Positions 9,685 through 21,376 of a stretch of 64,000 nucleotides of DNA are shown one piece after another. The position numbers and the translations under genes were made by a program. The notes under the pieces were generated by a model. It did not search any database and had not been told where the DNA came from. It saw only the letters and a program-made list of their open reading frames with translations. The stretch covers positions 496,001 through 560,000 of the forward strand of contig CM065649.1 in assembly GCA_033220425.1 (NCBI GenBank), given 5' to 3'. How positions within the stretch are numbered: position 1 is the stretch's first letter; each line of letters begins with the position of its first letter. The DNA is from Lepraria neglecta. Its lineage: Eukaryota; Ascomycota; Lecanoromycetes; Lecanorales; Stereocaulaceae.

Positions 9685-12600
9685 ATGGTGTTCAACACGA
9701 TCTCCGTTGGCACGGCTGTTATGCCCAAAGTAATTGAGACATACTTCTCCCATGTACGTATCAAGCCAGATTCCACGAAAGGGGCGCCTGCTCACAATAT
9801 TTACAGTACCTTAATCGAAAGCAACTTCGCCAAAAGCCGACCGCCCACATATCATACCATGAAGGCGTCAATCTCATTCGCCAATTCCTCAACTACGCTT
9901 CCCACCACACGGTCGAAGACATCCAAGGGTTTACTTCCCAATGGGTACCTAGTCCTCTCTGGGTCAAAGTCGACGAAGTCGATATACCTGCCAAGAGTAT
10001 CTCTGAGGCTGCAGAGGCGCTAGTTGCACAGCTTGGACATCGAGGTGTTGATAAAGTTGGGGGTGAGAAATGGTGGCAATGGCGAAGAGAGGGCAGCAAG
10101 CTACAGGCGGAATGGATCGAAATGAGAAGGGACTACACAAAAAGGAAAGCGAGTGGAGAAAAAGGCAAACGCGTTATGCTATATGTACACGGTGGAGCCT
10201 ATTTCTTCGGAAGCGTTGATGAGCACCGATATCAGCTGCAGAGACATGCACGGAAACTAGAGGCCAGGGTTTTTGCTCGGTGAGATAATTGCTGGGATGC
10301 ACCTGAAGGATCTTTTTGCTGACCACTCGTAGTGAGTAATACCTTCGTGGACCGAAATTTACAGCCGCCACTAATGCACTGCAGCGCGGTATCGACTAGC
10401 GCCACAATTCCCATTTCCATGCGGACTACTTGACTGCCTGGCAGCTTATATATACCTTTTGACTGTTCAAGATCCATCAGAGATCATTCTCGCGGGCGAT
10501 TCTGCTGGGGCGAGTATGACTGTGAGGTGTGTGAGAATGTTATAGCTACAAGACTCAGCTAATAATTCCCAGTATACTTGTACTATTACGAGATAGAGGA
10601 CTTCCACTGCCGGCTGGCGCAATTCTAATATCACCCTGGGTCGACCTGACCCACTCTTTCCCCAGCGTCGCAGGCGACGGCTCCTCTGATTACATACCGG
10701 CGCACGGGTTTCTCCAATGTCCATCGGCCTCCTGGCCACCTCCTAATTCAGACGACATGGAACAGATAGCAATGCACGCAGTGGAACAAGTAGCTGGCGA
10801 AGCGTTGCCGCGGAAGTCCAGCCAAGCACAGCGGCGGGAAGCCAGAGAAGAGGCTATCCAGGGGTTCTCCGTGGATCACACGCCAAGCAACCTGCATCCG
10901 AAAGAAAATGCTAACAATCCATTTGGCACCAATGGCGCGGGCGAGAGACCGGGAAATACGATACCTGGGCCCGGACACGACCTTTCGATAATGATAAACG
11001 GAAAATTCGTCGAGATTAAAGACCAAATCCAAATGTATACTACTAATCAACTAATATCCCATCCATTGGTGTCTCCTGTGCTACAGCCTTCCCTAGGAGG
11101 TTTGCCGCCTCTACTCGTTATGACCGGCGGCGGCGAAGTGCTTCGGGACGAGCAGATCTATCTAGCTCACAAAGCCGCCAACCCTGCAAAGTATCCTCCA
11201 GGTGAGGCCTACCTGGACGAGTACCCCGAAGCAAGGGATATCATCGCCAAGTGGCATCCTACCAATGTCCAGCTTCAGGTTTGGGACGATCTGTGCCACG
11301 TGGCTCCAACACTCAGTTTTACCAGGCCGGCAAAATACATGTACCGGTCTATTGCTCAATTCGGTGCATGGGCGTTAGCTCGAGCACAGAAGACGGGGAT
11401 CGATATCATGGATGATGACGAGATGTCAATGATTTCTTCTAGATCAGATATCGAAAGCGAAGAAGACCTGAAGAAGCCAAAGCAAACCAAAAGCACGATG
11501 AAAAATGGCGTGGCCCAAGGCGGTACTGCAGAACATGATCAAATTGGCAGAGCCGGCGATCCACTGCCAGCATTCAAGGATCACATGATTCGGCAAAGAG
11601 TAGACAAACATGGCAACATCTTTCCTCTGGACCCACCCTCATCTCTTCCTGCTTTGCAAATGTCTGCGAACGAGATAGGCGTCATCAAGCCCGGACCTGT
11701 TCAGAAATGGCTGGAGGCAAAAAAACAGTGGGACACCAAGTATGCTCGGGAGAAACGCAAGGTGCAGAAACAGCGGGCGCAGGAGATGGCCAAGGGATAC
11801 CAAGGCTTCGGAGACGATGAAGTCCCTCCGCCGTCTGCTTTGGCTGGGCGAAGAGGTCTGAGCATGCCCAAGGAAGAAAAGAAGTCAAGAAGTTGGGGCA
11901 TGAGTCTGTGGAGCTTGTGGGGAAGCTCTCATGATGAGAATACTGTAAGTTCTCTGCTCATTGGCAATTAAAATCCTCAAGCTGATGTGCCGCAGATCAC
12001 TCGCGAAGAAAAAGCAGACAAAGAGCCTGCCAAGTCCACTGTGACCGAGACCGATGGCGCCAATGGGCGACCTGCAGGCGCCGACAAGACATTCAGCCAT
12101 TCACGTTCCCGATCTAAGCGGAGAACGGTCACTGACGCTGGTCAAACCAATCACGGAAAAAGCCCTATGAATGGCGAGAAAGCATCAGCTACAGCGCAGG
12201 GCAGTAATGGCGAGAACAAGCTTTCTACGAACGGTACATCTACCGGTCCAAATCACCTAGCCGTACCAACAGTCACTTCAGACCCACCACCGCCTGAAGA
12301 CGATACCAACAACATCGGGGATGCTTTGCTTAAATCCAAAAGTCCCAATCGCCCAACAGCAAGCGGTGTAGCATTTCCTTTCAAATTGAGCTCTCACCTT
12401 GTCGAAAATGGCCGGAACGCCAGCACTGTTACTTTAGAGAGCCAAGCTGGTGTTGTTCCACCCAAGGGCGATGAGGAGGGCAAGCAGCTTGGAGAAAGCA
12501 TGGACACCAAAACAGAGGAAGCGCCGAAGCCGGCGGAGAATGGGACAGGCGAACAAGCCGATGAAATAGTGGAGCAGAAAGACAATGAGGAGTGGAGACA

Positions 12601-12808
12601 AGGACCTCAAGATGAGAAGACGAAACGTATTGGTGAAGATGATGGTGGTGAGGGTGCAGCTGAAGGTAGGAGGGGGACGCTGGAGGACGCAAAGGGCGTG
12701 CTACACCACGGGCCTGTGGGTAGTGTGATTGGCGAAAAGATGGTTGGTGGGATTACGGAGGGGAAGGCGCCTGTTGTCGATAGAAGTGATACTGCTAGTT
12801 TGGACTAG
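9685..12808 (+). CDS. Alpha/beta-hydrolase-3 (HSL-type) esterase/lipase with long disordered tail
   Basis: Exons supported by frame: 9685..9753, 9807..10279, 10385..10526, 10573..11944, 11996..12808. The total is about 955 residues. Hormone-sensitive-lipase signatures are clear: oxyanion motif LYVHGGAYFFG, a RYRLAPQFPFPCGL block, nucleophile elbow GDSAGAS, SPWVDLTHSFPS, and a likely catalytic histidine in DDLCHVAP. The acid is probably in the block following LLVMTGGGEVLRDEQIY. The last 450 residues or so are low complexity, rich in Lys, Glu, Ser and Gly, with a tryptophan patch SWGMSLWSLWGSS, and resemble no enzyme. Oddity: splicing 10279 to 10385 with the visible GT and AG leaves the downstream frame one base out. 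A 23-nt micro-exon (10309-10331) would restore it, but only with a 29-nt intron. Either an unusual splice, a 1-bp lesion or an assembly slip is present. Substrate unknown. Confidence 0.75.
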
Positions 12809-13408
12809 ACCTACTAATAATGGAAAATTATCCCAATTAGTACATGAGTGAGCACTCCAGTAGTTGATACTATGACGCATGTATGTGGATGAGAGTCTGC
12901 GTTGCTAAATCTTTAGAACGACAATGAAGCTAGCTTTTGCATGTTAGCAGCTCCTCTTCGCTCATGATGACGCGCTGCTAGCTCCACCGGCCCTCACTAA
13001 CAGCACTTCTCCAAAGCCTCCAAGCAATCAAAGTGTATCCTCCAGCTCCATCACCAATCAAAATTACAAGTTTCCAGCTCCTTTGCCTGTGAAATCAATG
13101 CACTCGCAACTCCACTCTCAATCAATATCGACATATTTGCCTATATTATCTGTGAGAAAAACCCATTCTCAGCTTAACAGTGATTGGAATTCAGTTGGCC
13201 CCACTCTTCCTTCAGTAGAAATTACACATTTCTAGCTCATTCCTCCTATTCAGAATGATACACTGCGGGCTTGATCGTCATTCGGATCATCTCCTTTCCC
13301 ACTCCTCCACTCCCAGAATTGCATCATTGCAGTTCCGCCTCCAGCCAGAACCAGCTCCTTGTCCGGGTTCCACACCGAACAATGGTACCTCTCAAGGGTA
13401 AAACTCCG
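12809..13408. other. Intergenic between convergent genes
   Basis: 600 bases between the 3' end of the hydrolase gene and the 3' end of the minus-strand membrane protein. It contains several copies of a short C/T-rich motif of the kind ttccagctc or tctagctcatt (about 13070, 13210), but no coding frame. It must contain both terminators. Confidence 0.4.
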
Positions 13409-14593
13409 TTAGATGTGCGGAATGAAGCTCGGCCATTGAGCAGATTGGAAGGTACTGGCGGGTAATGCCCGCAAACTGATGAAGACTTCGATGATCATGT
13501 AGATCCTGACGATGAAGTATACAGGGATTCCACCACCAGAAAACCAGCCCAATATGTCTTCGAAATATCCTGAGTTCTTGTCTCGCGCATAAAGGACCAC
13601 ATAAAAGGCACACACGCTTGCGAAAGCTAGACAGTAGAGGCTGCTTGCCCGCCACATCCACAATTCAATCATCGATGGCAGTTTTTCGTGCCAGGACGCA
13701 ACATGGATGGCCGCGAAAGTGGTCAATGCAAGGACGATCGCTCCACCAAATAAATTAAAAGATGAGGTAGAGATCTCGCCGTCAATTAGAAAGTTTTCAA
13801 ATATATCCCACAAATATCCTTCCCATGAATCTATTTTATCTTGATATGCGGACACGTGGAGTTCTTTAACCGCCTCCTGCGAGCAGGCTATCATAAGGGG
13901 CACACTACAGTTCTGGGGCTTGGACCACCAAAGTCCATATGCCGTAACGGCGCAGCAAATGTACGCCGAAGTCGTAACTTCAAGAAGTGCTAGCCCTTGA
14001 TGTTGATATATGCGGGTTATAGCCTGAGTGAGGACCCATAATCCTTGAATGCAAGTGAAAATCTTAGTGATTGAATCGGCTTTTGCCATGTCATCGAGCT
14101 GGCATTTTTTGATTGTTTTCAACTCATCAATCCATTCTTTAGTATGTAAGAGCGTCCCTTGTTTAGTCGCTTTTTTGATATCGCAATATCGAAGTTGATG
14201 ACATCTTTGAATAGGCGATTTGAGACAGAAGCCACCCATGTTGACAAAGAATGCATGCGTCAAAGACAGATCTATGGACAAGCGTTGCAAGGCTGTCTTT
14301 GTCTGACGAGCCTCGATTAACTCGTTGGTGGCAATACAAAGTAGCAGTTCTGGAGCGAACAACGCCATTACGCACGCCCCAGTCCTACTTCTGACGATCT
14401 TTGTTCGGAAGTTGTCTGGGCGCTCCATGTCGAAACACGGCACAGGAAGATGGATAACAGTCCAAACAGATAGGAAGATGGCAGTCAAACAGCTCCATAG
14501 AATATCGATAGTTCCGCGGCCACAGTCCGCTCTAACAAACGCGCGGACTAAAGTGGAGTCGGTCAAGTTCTGAATTTGGCTGGTAGAAACCAT
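13409..14593 (-). CDS. Polytopic membrane protein, Pezizomycotina-specific family
   Basis: A single exon of 394 residues starting at ATG 14593, which sits in a strong CCACCATGG context. The open frame extends upstream without another ATG, so a 5' exon cannot be ruled out. The block ADCGRGTIDILWSCLTAIFL, followed by the VWTVIHLPVP segment, APELLLCIATNELIEARQ and LTHAFFVNMGGF, is the hallmark of a large uncharacterised fungal membrane-protein family. About seven hydrophobic segments are seen: near residues 20-45, 70-95, 190-235 and four in the C-terminal 140 residues (FNLFGGAIVLALTTFAAI, SLYCLAFASVCAFYVVLY, and others). The function is unknown and no enzyme motif is visible. The family is expanded in this phylum. 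Confidence 0.7.
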   Translation of the reverse strand: MVSTSQIQNLTDSTLVRAFVRADCGRGTIDILWSCLTAIFLSVWTVIHLPVPCFDMERPDNFRTKIVRSRTGACVMALFAPELLLCIATNELIEARQTKTALQRLSIDLSLTHAFFVNMGGFCLKSPIQRCHQLRYCDIKKATKQGTLLHTKEWIDELKTIKKCQLDDMAKADSITKIFTCIQGLWVLTQAITRIYQHQGLALLEVTTSAYICCAVTAYGLWWSKPQNCSVPLMIACSQEAVKELHVSAYQDKIDSWEGYLWDIFENFLIDGEISTSSFNLFGGAIVLALTTFAAIHVASWHEKLPSMIELWMWRASSLYCLAFASVCAFYVVLYARDKNSGYFEDILGWFSGGGIPVYFIVRIYMIIEVFISLRALPASTFQSAQWPSFIPHI

Positions 14594-15427
14594 GGTGGAG
14601 GTCGGATCTTGTGGGAATGAACCCTTCGCTAGAGCAAAATATCCAGGCGGATACCCCTCCCAGGGAGCAGAAAGAGTAAAAAGTTGTTCTCCGAAGCTGC
14701 TCTCCGAAGCTGCTTCAATACGAGTTTTGAAGATGTGTACCGCCGAGAGTGCCAATTGCTGTAATAGTTTGCGCGTGATTTGACGACCTGGATGGTCGAA
14801 GACCTTTCTTTTCAGCTCAAAGCCTTGGGCCTGAAGGGCGATTTTTCTCGCTCAGAGGATTCGTCCCGCTGCAGATCCACTCGCTGCTGTGGGCGTTCTC
14901 CAAATGTAGAGTCAGTGCATCAGACTAGAAAGCTGAATAGATTGAGAAACGAGAACGCAAAGCCCAGAAATTAATAAAACATAAAAGCCTGCGACCGCAG
15001 CGCAGGCGTCAAGCCAGCTGATCGACCGTGCATGGCTGCGCCCGTTAGCATAAATCACCTCTCAGCCCTACTCAGCCCTATAGCCTAGTACGCATAATAG
15101 CAAGCATCTCCCATAGAGAATCAATCAAGTCGTCTTCAATATGCTAAAGGCACCACCACCTCAAATTCGTAGTGGCGAATGAACGCCCATACCAATGTTA
15201 CTGTAGAAAGGCAGCAGAAATTGCAGCTGCTTAATCTCATACGCGAGGCTCAATGAGCAAGGACAGCATTAGAATCGATAAGGTACGGTGACCTGTAAAG
15301 ATAGCCTGGCACCTGCTCAACACTGATAGATGCTTGAGCTACACGTACAACTATCTACGCATTGATAGCCAGGCAAAACTTGATAGTATCAGGGTTCATA
15401 CATATCGTAAGGAAAGTCGACACTGAG
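14594..15427. other. Intergenic
   Basis: No supported gene. A short tandem duplication (ctccgaagctg twice) lies at about 14690-14712. The minus frame of the membrane protein stays open to about 14810 but lacks an ATG. Confidence 0.35.
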
Positions 15428-16734
15428 ATGGATGCTCGAATCCCCTCCCCCATGCCCCTGTGAACGTGGAAAGTGCCTATTGAGAGGAGTGACCTTGGTG
15501 CCTGGCTAACCAGGTTCCCGGCGGATGACACGGCAAATGAAAAGCCCTCCCCAGCGTTACGTTTGATCTGGGTGAAACTCCGCAAGAGCACCTTCCAAGT
15601 CAACATAGGAAAGAGTAGCCATGACAAAATACTAGAAAACTTCGGCCTCGATTGAGCTTTTATGTATGGGCTTACCTCCTCTGGAGGCTCTACAATCCTA
15701 CCATCAGGTGCTGATGCTACCAGGAAATATATCTGCTCGATTTTCATCCCCAACCTTTTCGCGCTGATGTGGATCTACGACGTGGAAACTCGCACAACAA
15801 GAGCACTCTGTTGGGCCGACGAATCGACCATGCTGATGATGCAAAATTTGCTTGGACAGCAGACGGCCTTGGTCTCGCACTCTATGTTCTTAGCCCTCAT
15901 TGGAGCGATCACGCTAGGCTATGTAGTGGACTGCAGGCTGGATGTTCAGAGGAGGAGTATATCCAAAGTTGAGAACAGGACAAATCATCGTGGATGGATG
16001 AAGCCCACTGTGCCGGGTGTTGCGAAAGGGAAGTATGCCTTATTGTCAGCCAATATAAGTGGAAGTGCGATGTCTCTGGCAGGTCTACACCAAAGATCGA
16101 AGTTCCTTCGTGAGATACTCGGCACGATCACGACGTTCTCGGGCCGTCGGGATTTCAAGATCGCTCCATAATTGGAGGAAGTAGGCAAGAGGATGCAGGC
16201 GTGCGTCGAGGTACTGGAGAGGCTCAGAGTAATGCAAGAGGCTCAAATCGACCTCCTATCCAGTCGAGTCCAAATACAACTCATAGCCGTAAGTAAATTT
16301 CTAGGAGATTGCCGAATGGTAACTAACACTATCTGCCTCAGCTCTTCAATCTAATAGCCCAACAAGGCGCCAAAGTCAGCATAGCCGTCGCCGAAGACTC
16401 AAGCACCCTCGCTTCCTCAAGCAAAGAAGATTCCTCATCGATGACAACACTAGTAGCAGTGACTGTCGTCTTTCTGCCCGGCACCTTCGTAGCAGCACTT
16501 TTTGCATTGCCTCTATTCAAGTGGGACGCAACGATCGATGCAGTGGTTTTGAATAGATTTTGGGTCTACTAGGCCGTTACTGTGCCATTGACGCTCTTCA
16601 CGCTTGTTACGTGGATCTTTTGTACGAGGAGGCAGATGATGAGGCAGAGAGCGAAGGATTATAGGGCTAGGGAGGAGCTTTGGGAGGACATTGATGAGAA
16701 AGAGGGTGCTACTGTTCACATTGAGAAAGTCTAA
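15428..16734 (+). pseudogene. CorA-like Mg2+ transporter family membrane protein, multiple stop codons
   Basis: One frame with one intron (16289..16341) carries a typical fungal CorA-like protein. The blocks are LRLIWVKLRKSTFQVNIGKS, then FIPNLFALMWIYDVETRTT, QQTALVSHSMFLAL, SISKVENRTNHRGW, KGKYALLSANISGSAMSLAG, RVMQEAQIDLLSSRVQIQL, ALFNLIAQQGAKVSIAVAED, and the two terminal membrane segments FLPGTFVAALFALPLFKW and AVTVPLTLFTLVTWIF. Stops interrupt it at TGA 15461, TGA 15653, TAA 16169 and TAG 16570. The last is unambiguous: the family has FWVYWAVTVPLT, so TGG became TAG. The others also fit C-to-T or G-to-A changes. The tail is rich in Arg and Glu. The metal-selectivity GMN motif of true CorA is not visible, as is usual in this fungal subfamily. 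Confidence 0.8.
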
Positions 16735-17784
16735 AATGATCTGAGAGAAGAAGACCACATGGAGAAAGTTAGAGTATGTAATTTTAAAGTATGTCTTCTA
16801 GCAGAGCTCATCAACTGCTTCATCTCGACATGGGATGATGATGGGCGGTTTTGCGTTGTGGGGCTTCCTCCACCAGACTGCATAAGTGCCAACAAGACAG
16901 AAGACGTATGCTGCGGTATTGACCTCCAAGTGAGTCACGGACTGACGAAGACTCAGTCGGGATACAATTCAAGCCATGACCCATGGTGCTTGAGGGCATG
17001 TAATAGTTTTGATAATGTAGTCTGATTCAGTCGTGTCGTACATCTGCTCTTCGTCAATGCTTGTGAGCTCCCAGACCCAACCAGCGGAGTGTACCAGCGA
17101 GTCTGTATAACTCCCGCGACAATCTGTGGCCAGTGCCCCGGTATCTGTACTCTGCCAGCCCATTCAATGCTGTTGGCATTAAGCTGGTTTCGATCTTACT
17201 ACCAAGGGTACCTTAGTAAACACTAGCTACTTTAAGAAGATTCCCACCCTCGAGTCACCCAATTCCCATCCAGATCTTCCACAGTATCCATCCTCAGCAA
17301 TTCGCAGCCACCTACGAAAGCGCCCTCTTCTCAAAAAGCTACCATCAGAGTTCTCGCAACGCCGTCTCAATTCCTGTTGAGCATATCCATGAACCCGTTC
17401 GCGAAGCCACTCAAGCCAAAATCCGTGGATAATCTCGTTGGCTAAGATCTTAAAATACTCTTGTGCTGGTTTTGCTGCAGTGTTTGCCGGAATTCGATCA
17501 AAGAGAGCGCACTTTTTCTTCATTATCCTAGATATGGATACCAGAAACGACAGCGAGAAGAATTTCCACAAGTTTGAGCGCGACTCAAGAATTGAAAAGG
17601 CTCCATCCTATGTTGACTCTGTCGACTCCAATTCCTTGCTGCTGGAAGATTAACAAGAGACGCCGAAACACAAATTTTGGTCAAACTGCGCGACATCCCT
17701 ATCGCCTCCACTATTCGAAGCGATTTTCCCACATAATCTCAGGAGGTTTTCTTCGCGGTCATTGTTTGCATTCCAGGAGAGGTG
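16735..17784. other. Intergenic, no supported gene
   Basis: Short frames on both strands (16969-17163 minus, 17227-17571 minus, 17438-17653 plus) lack family motifs. Nothing convincing is seen. Confidence 0.35.
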
Positions 17785-18237
17785 CTAAGGCTTTGTAGGA
17801 ACTTTGTATGCGCACGTGCTTCGTGATCGATGTCTCCCTAGAGAAACATTCAATATCAGGGTCTTGATGTCATAGCGTCGTACGCCAACAGCACTATGAG
17901 AAGAAATAAGAGCGAGGACGTCAAGCACTTGCAGCTGAACATTGGCTAGAAAACTAATCGCTGGCTCCAAGTCTTCAATTTTGGTCCACGAAATTCGGGC
18001 AGGCAACTCGACGATAGCAAGATGGCTATCATTCATTAAATGGTAAAATTCCAGCTGCTCCAGACTGTGGCTGTAAGATTGCTTCACACTACCGCAACAG
18101 ATGATAAGCTTTCGTCGATCTCTTGATACAAACACCTGTTTCGGCGTGAACATCCCAAAATCGGCGTTCAGGAGCAGGCGGAAAAGCCATCTCCTCGCAC
18201 CAATGAAGGAGAGACTCAGAATGAAGCCGTAGCGCAA
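17785..18237 (-). CDS. Hypothetical ORF, unrecognised
   Basis: A 150-residue frame with an ATG at 18237, moderately hydrophobic and leucine-rich, with a leucine-repeat-like stretch (SLEQLEFYHLMNDSHLAIVEL). I recognise no domain. A second frame (18089-18331) overlaps its start on the same strand and could be an upstream exon in another phase. It lies between two decayed membrane-protein genes, so it may itself be a remnant. The coding status is doubtful. Confidence 0.2.
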   Translation of the reverse strand: MRYGFILSLSFIGARRWLFRLLLNADFGMFTPKQVFVSRDRRKLIICCGSVKQSYSHSLEQLEFYHLMNDSHLAIVELPARISWTKIEDLEPAISFLANVQLQVLDVLALISSHSAVGVRRYDIKTLILNVSLGRHRSRSTCAYKVPTKP

Positions 18238-18484
18238 ACGAATTTGAGGTCTTGGTCGGGGTTATGGAATTCGTTAAAAGCATTCGTTGTGGAAGTTTGA
18301 ACCAATGGAAGTGTTCATGGCCTCTGTGCACGGGCGACCATAATCATTACTCGTTGTTTGCTACTCTTCCTTGAAGGTAGTGATGTCAATACGTCTCTGG
18401 GTTACTGCTTCTCTGTATAGATAACAAGAATATCGCTATGAGAATGGTCCACTCTGTATATGTTGACAGACTCACTATTGAGGC

Positions 18485-20261
18485 CTAAGTAGCACCAGCC
18501 TGCCCCGACAATATCCAGCTTAGAAATTGCACAAAGGAAAAGTATCCACCGGCAGAGGCAGCTACATCCTGAATACCGAAACAAGAATCAGTTTTCTTTA
18601 TCCCAACTCATCTCACAGCCGTAGGAATCAAACTCACTAGCCAACTCATAGCCATCTGCTGCAGATCAATCCTCCGCTCAAACGTAGGTGTCTGCATAAA
18701 AAGCGTAACATGACACGGGTACGAATCATTCAAGCCCGTGTTGCAAACCAGACCCAAGTTGGGGCTGGACGATATCACGAGGTCTGAATTGATACTAGTC
18801 AGAACATATGCCAAACTAGCGAGAAGAAGGTCCTAAGGGAGGGAAGACGTGCCATAGTCATAAGCGGGCGCAAATCCAACAGCCTGGCGATACCTCAGAC
18901 CCAGATTTATGGAGTTATCAGCATTTGCATTGATCAACACGAGCCTCGTATAGCCTTTGCGAAGTGCATCTTCGAGCGTGATGCTTGGGTCATAGATCGC
19001 CATGTAGAGGTTCGGGCTTTGGGTTTGTGAAGAGGTTTTGAGGGATTGAGTCGCATTGTCTACATATCCCTGGATTAGTCTCCAGCATTGTGAGCCATGG
19101 TCATAGAGCTCCTACAGTCATAAAAGGCCTGAAGCGTCATCTCATAAGTCGGTACAGTCGCCACCAGATTCTCAGCCGGTGTAAACTCCAGATATCGATA
19201 ACTAGTACTCTGCCATTCGAAATCTTCAACAACTTCATTCGACCAGCTATTACTGCAATTGCAAGACTGACCAGGCACGAGTGATGTTGCGGGTAGCGAA
19301 TCGCACATAGGTGTGGACTTTGAGTCCAAGAGCCAGTTGAGGAAGCATTTGGCATTGGTTGGTGGGAGGATGTGCGCTGAGGAAGACCAGTCGAGGCGTT
19401 GGAGGAGGGCGACGGATGGGAATGCTGCTGAGTCCTTGTCGATCGGGTTAGGTCAGTTGCCTGATGTAGGTGAACAGCTCACTTACCACGAAGTCCGAGT
19501 TTGAGACCAGGGTTAATGTGTTTAGATTAGGATACCAGATGAGACAATATAACGCCGTCATCCAGGGTATACTTAGCAAGACTGTCAAAGCTGTGTTGCC
19601 GAGGTTTCGTCTGTACTTGCAGCGCCCTAGGAAAGGCGTAAGCAAGTTGTGCTCCCTACCCTCTTAGCAGCAACTCACCGCGAGTTATGAAATCTGCAAT
19701 CACAGCCATAGTAAGGGCTGCTAGCCCAACGCCGCTGAATGAGACAAATACAACGCGTACCGCTTTGACTGGGAATCGGGCAGCTATGCTTAGGAAAACG
19801 ATGAATATCACTAAGAAGACTAGACACCACAAAATTGTATTTTCTCGAGGGGAGGCTGAATGGTCTGGACCGACGAAGTGGAAAGGCGCTTGGTTGGGCT
19901 TAGCCGGCGTCTTTCGGTCTTCTCGTATCTGAGATCTTGACGCGGGCGGCGGAGGAGAGGACTTCTTCGACAGGCATGAAGAAGCAAGAGGTTTTGATTC
20001 GCATGGAGCAAGCAGTGTTTTTGACGGGCTCGGTCGTGGTGGTCTCTTTGGTTTACAGGCCGAGGAAACTGGCAACACCGGCTGGCATGGAGGCGGAGGA
20101 GGCAGCGACTTCGATAGACTTTCCTGTGTGATATGCCGCTTCAGCTCCGGTCTTTGCTTTTTCCCATCCGCGAAGACATTTGGAAAGGTGCGAGATTTCA
20201 GAGCACCATTGAAAGTGGCACATTCTGGCGTATGGGAATTTGCCCCCTGGGGAAAGGCCAT
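18485..20261 (-). pseudogene. Multi-exon membrane protein with proline-rich head, probably inactivated
   Basis: Starts at ATG 20261. Exon 1 (20261..19679) gives a Pro/Ser/Lys-rich cytoplasmic head and two membrane helices (TILWCLVFLVIFIVFLSI, VVFVSFSGVGLAALTMAVIA). Exon 2 (19626..19487) gives another helix (TALTVLLSIPWMTALYCLIW). Exon 3 (from 19433) gives a Cys-containing outer domain (CFLNWLLDSKSTPMCDSLP, SCNCSNSW). Downstream blocks ELYDHGSQCWRLIQGYVDNA, DLLLASLAYVLTS and RRIDLQQMAMSWL are clearly of one protein, and a last exon starts at 18568. Problems: the frame shifts by one base near 19112 (a 44-nt intron could also explain it). TAG codons also lie at 18835-18833 and 18487-18485, the latter followed by a further readable helix. 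Function unknown. The repeated TAGs fit the decay seen in neighbouring genes. Confidence 0.55.
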
Positions 20262-21376
20262 CGAGCAAGAATGAAAATGATTCCGTGCTCTCTGATTATT
20301 AAAGAAGTAGTTGTGGGAGGCACGGTCTTGCCACAGCTCTCGGCATTCAGCACTAGCTAGCTACACAATTTTGGAGTCCTGGTACCAAACCACCCATCTC
20401 TTTCCCGACTCTGAACGGGGGCAGAGTCTGGGAGTACATACAAGTAATCAATGGTGTTGGCCGAGGAATGTTCGCCGATGCATGCTGAATAAGGCAACCG
20501 GCAATGTTCATAGGCTAGAGCGTCTTATCAAAGCCACAAGATGTAATTGTTCATGATCATAAACGGCTAACGACGAAACAAGTATGAATAGAATATGCAC
20601 GGTCCTCCTGTTATTGGGGGGAGGGGACTTCCCGAAGGCTGTGATAATGGTGGTTGGGGGCCATACTCAGCTGCGGCGACATAGAATCGGGGCACAACCA
20701 AAGCCGGCATTAGTGGATCCAAAAGAGCGGTTGTCCCGTTTTCTGGGTATTTGAGGATGATGAGAGGTCTAGAGCTGTGTTTGAGGGTGTGGCGACTGCT
20801 GCGCAAATGCGATGAGTTCTTGCTCGTGGTTTGTCGTCTGTGGTTTGAGGTGGAATATGATCCTGTGATTGTTACGGCCTAGGCGAGCTGACAACTAAAA
20901 AGCAGAACAGCTCGCATGTAGGGTACAGTGCTGGACTTTTAATGACCAAGGAGATGTTTGTGGTGTATACAGATAGTAGGTACCTACCAAAGGCAGCGTT
21001 AGTCACGAAACATTCGGGGCCAGACCTGGAGACGGACCAAACCATCCAGGGTGTGGTCCCAGCCCCTCGACACTGCCGCAGCATATGAGTTCTATCATAG
21101 AAACAGCTGAGTCGATCCAAAAGGGTTGGAATGCCCTCGGGCAAAAGGCGGAAGAGCCGATGTTGCAGAGGAAGACCAAACCCCAACTCAACTGGGTAAA
21201 TGCACCATAACGCATGCTGAAAAAGGTGCATTGGAAATATGTACTGGTGCTCTTGCGCTACGTAAGATGATCCAGCGAGGTTAGGTAAGCTAGGGGAATA
21301 ATGGATAGCCAACGCCACACGTGAATACCTTGACGATACCAGTAAGCCCCTTAACGCCGCGATGCTCATTACGACT
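20262..21376. other. Intergenic
   Basis: Scattered frames on both strands (20567-20806 minus, 21003-21215 minus) show no family match. The frame opposite the BSD gene that extends to 20872 is a shadow. The BSD gene's 3' end and terminator lie at the right edge. Confidence 0.35.
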
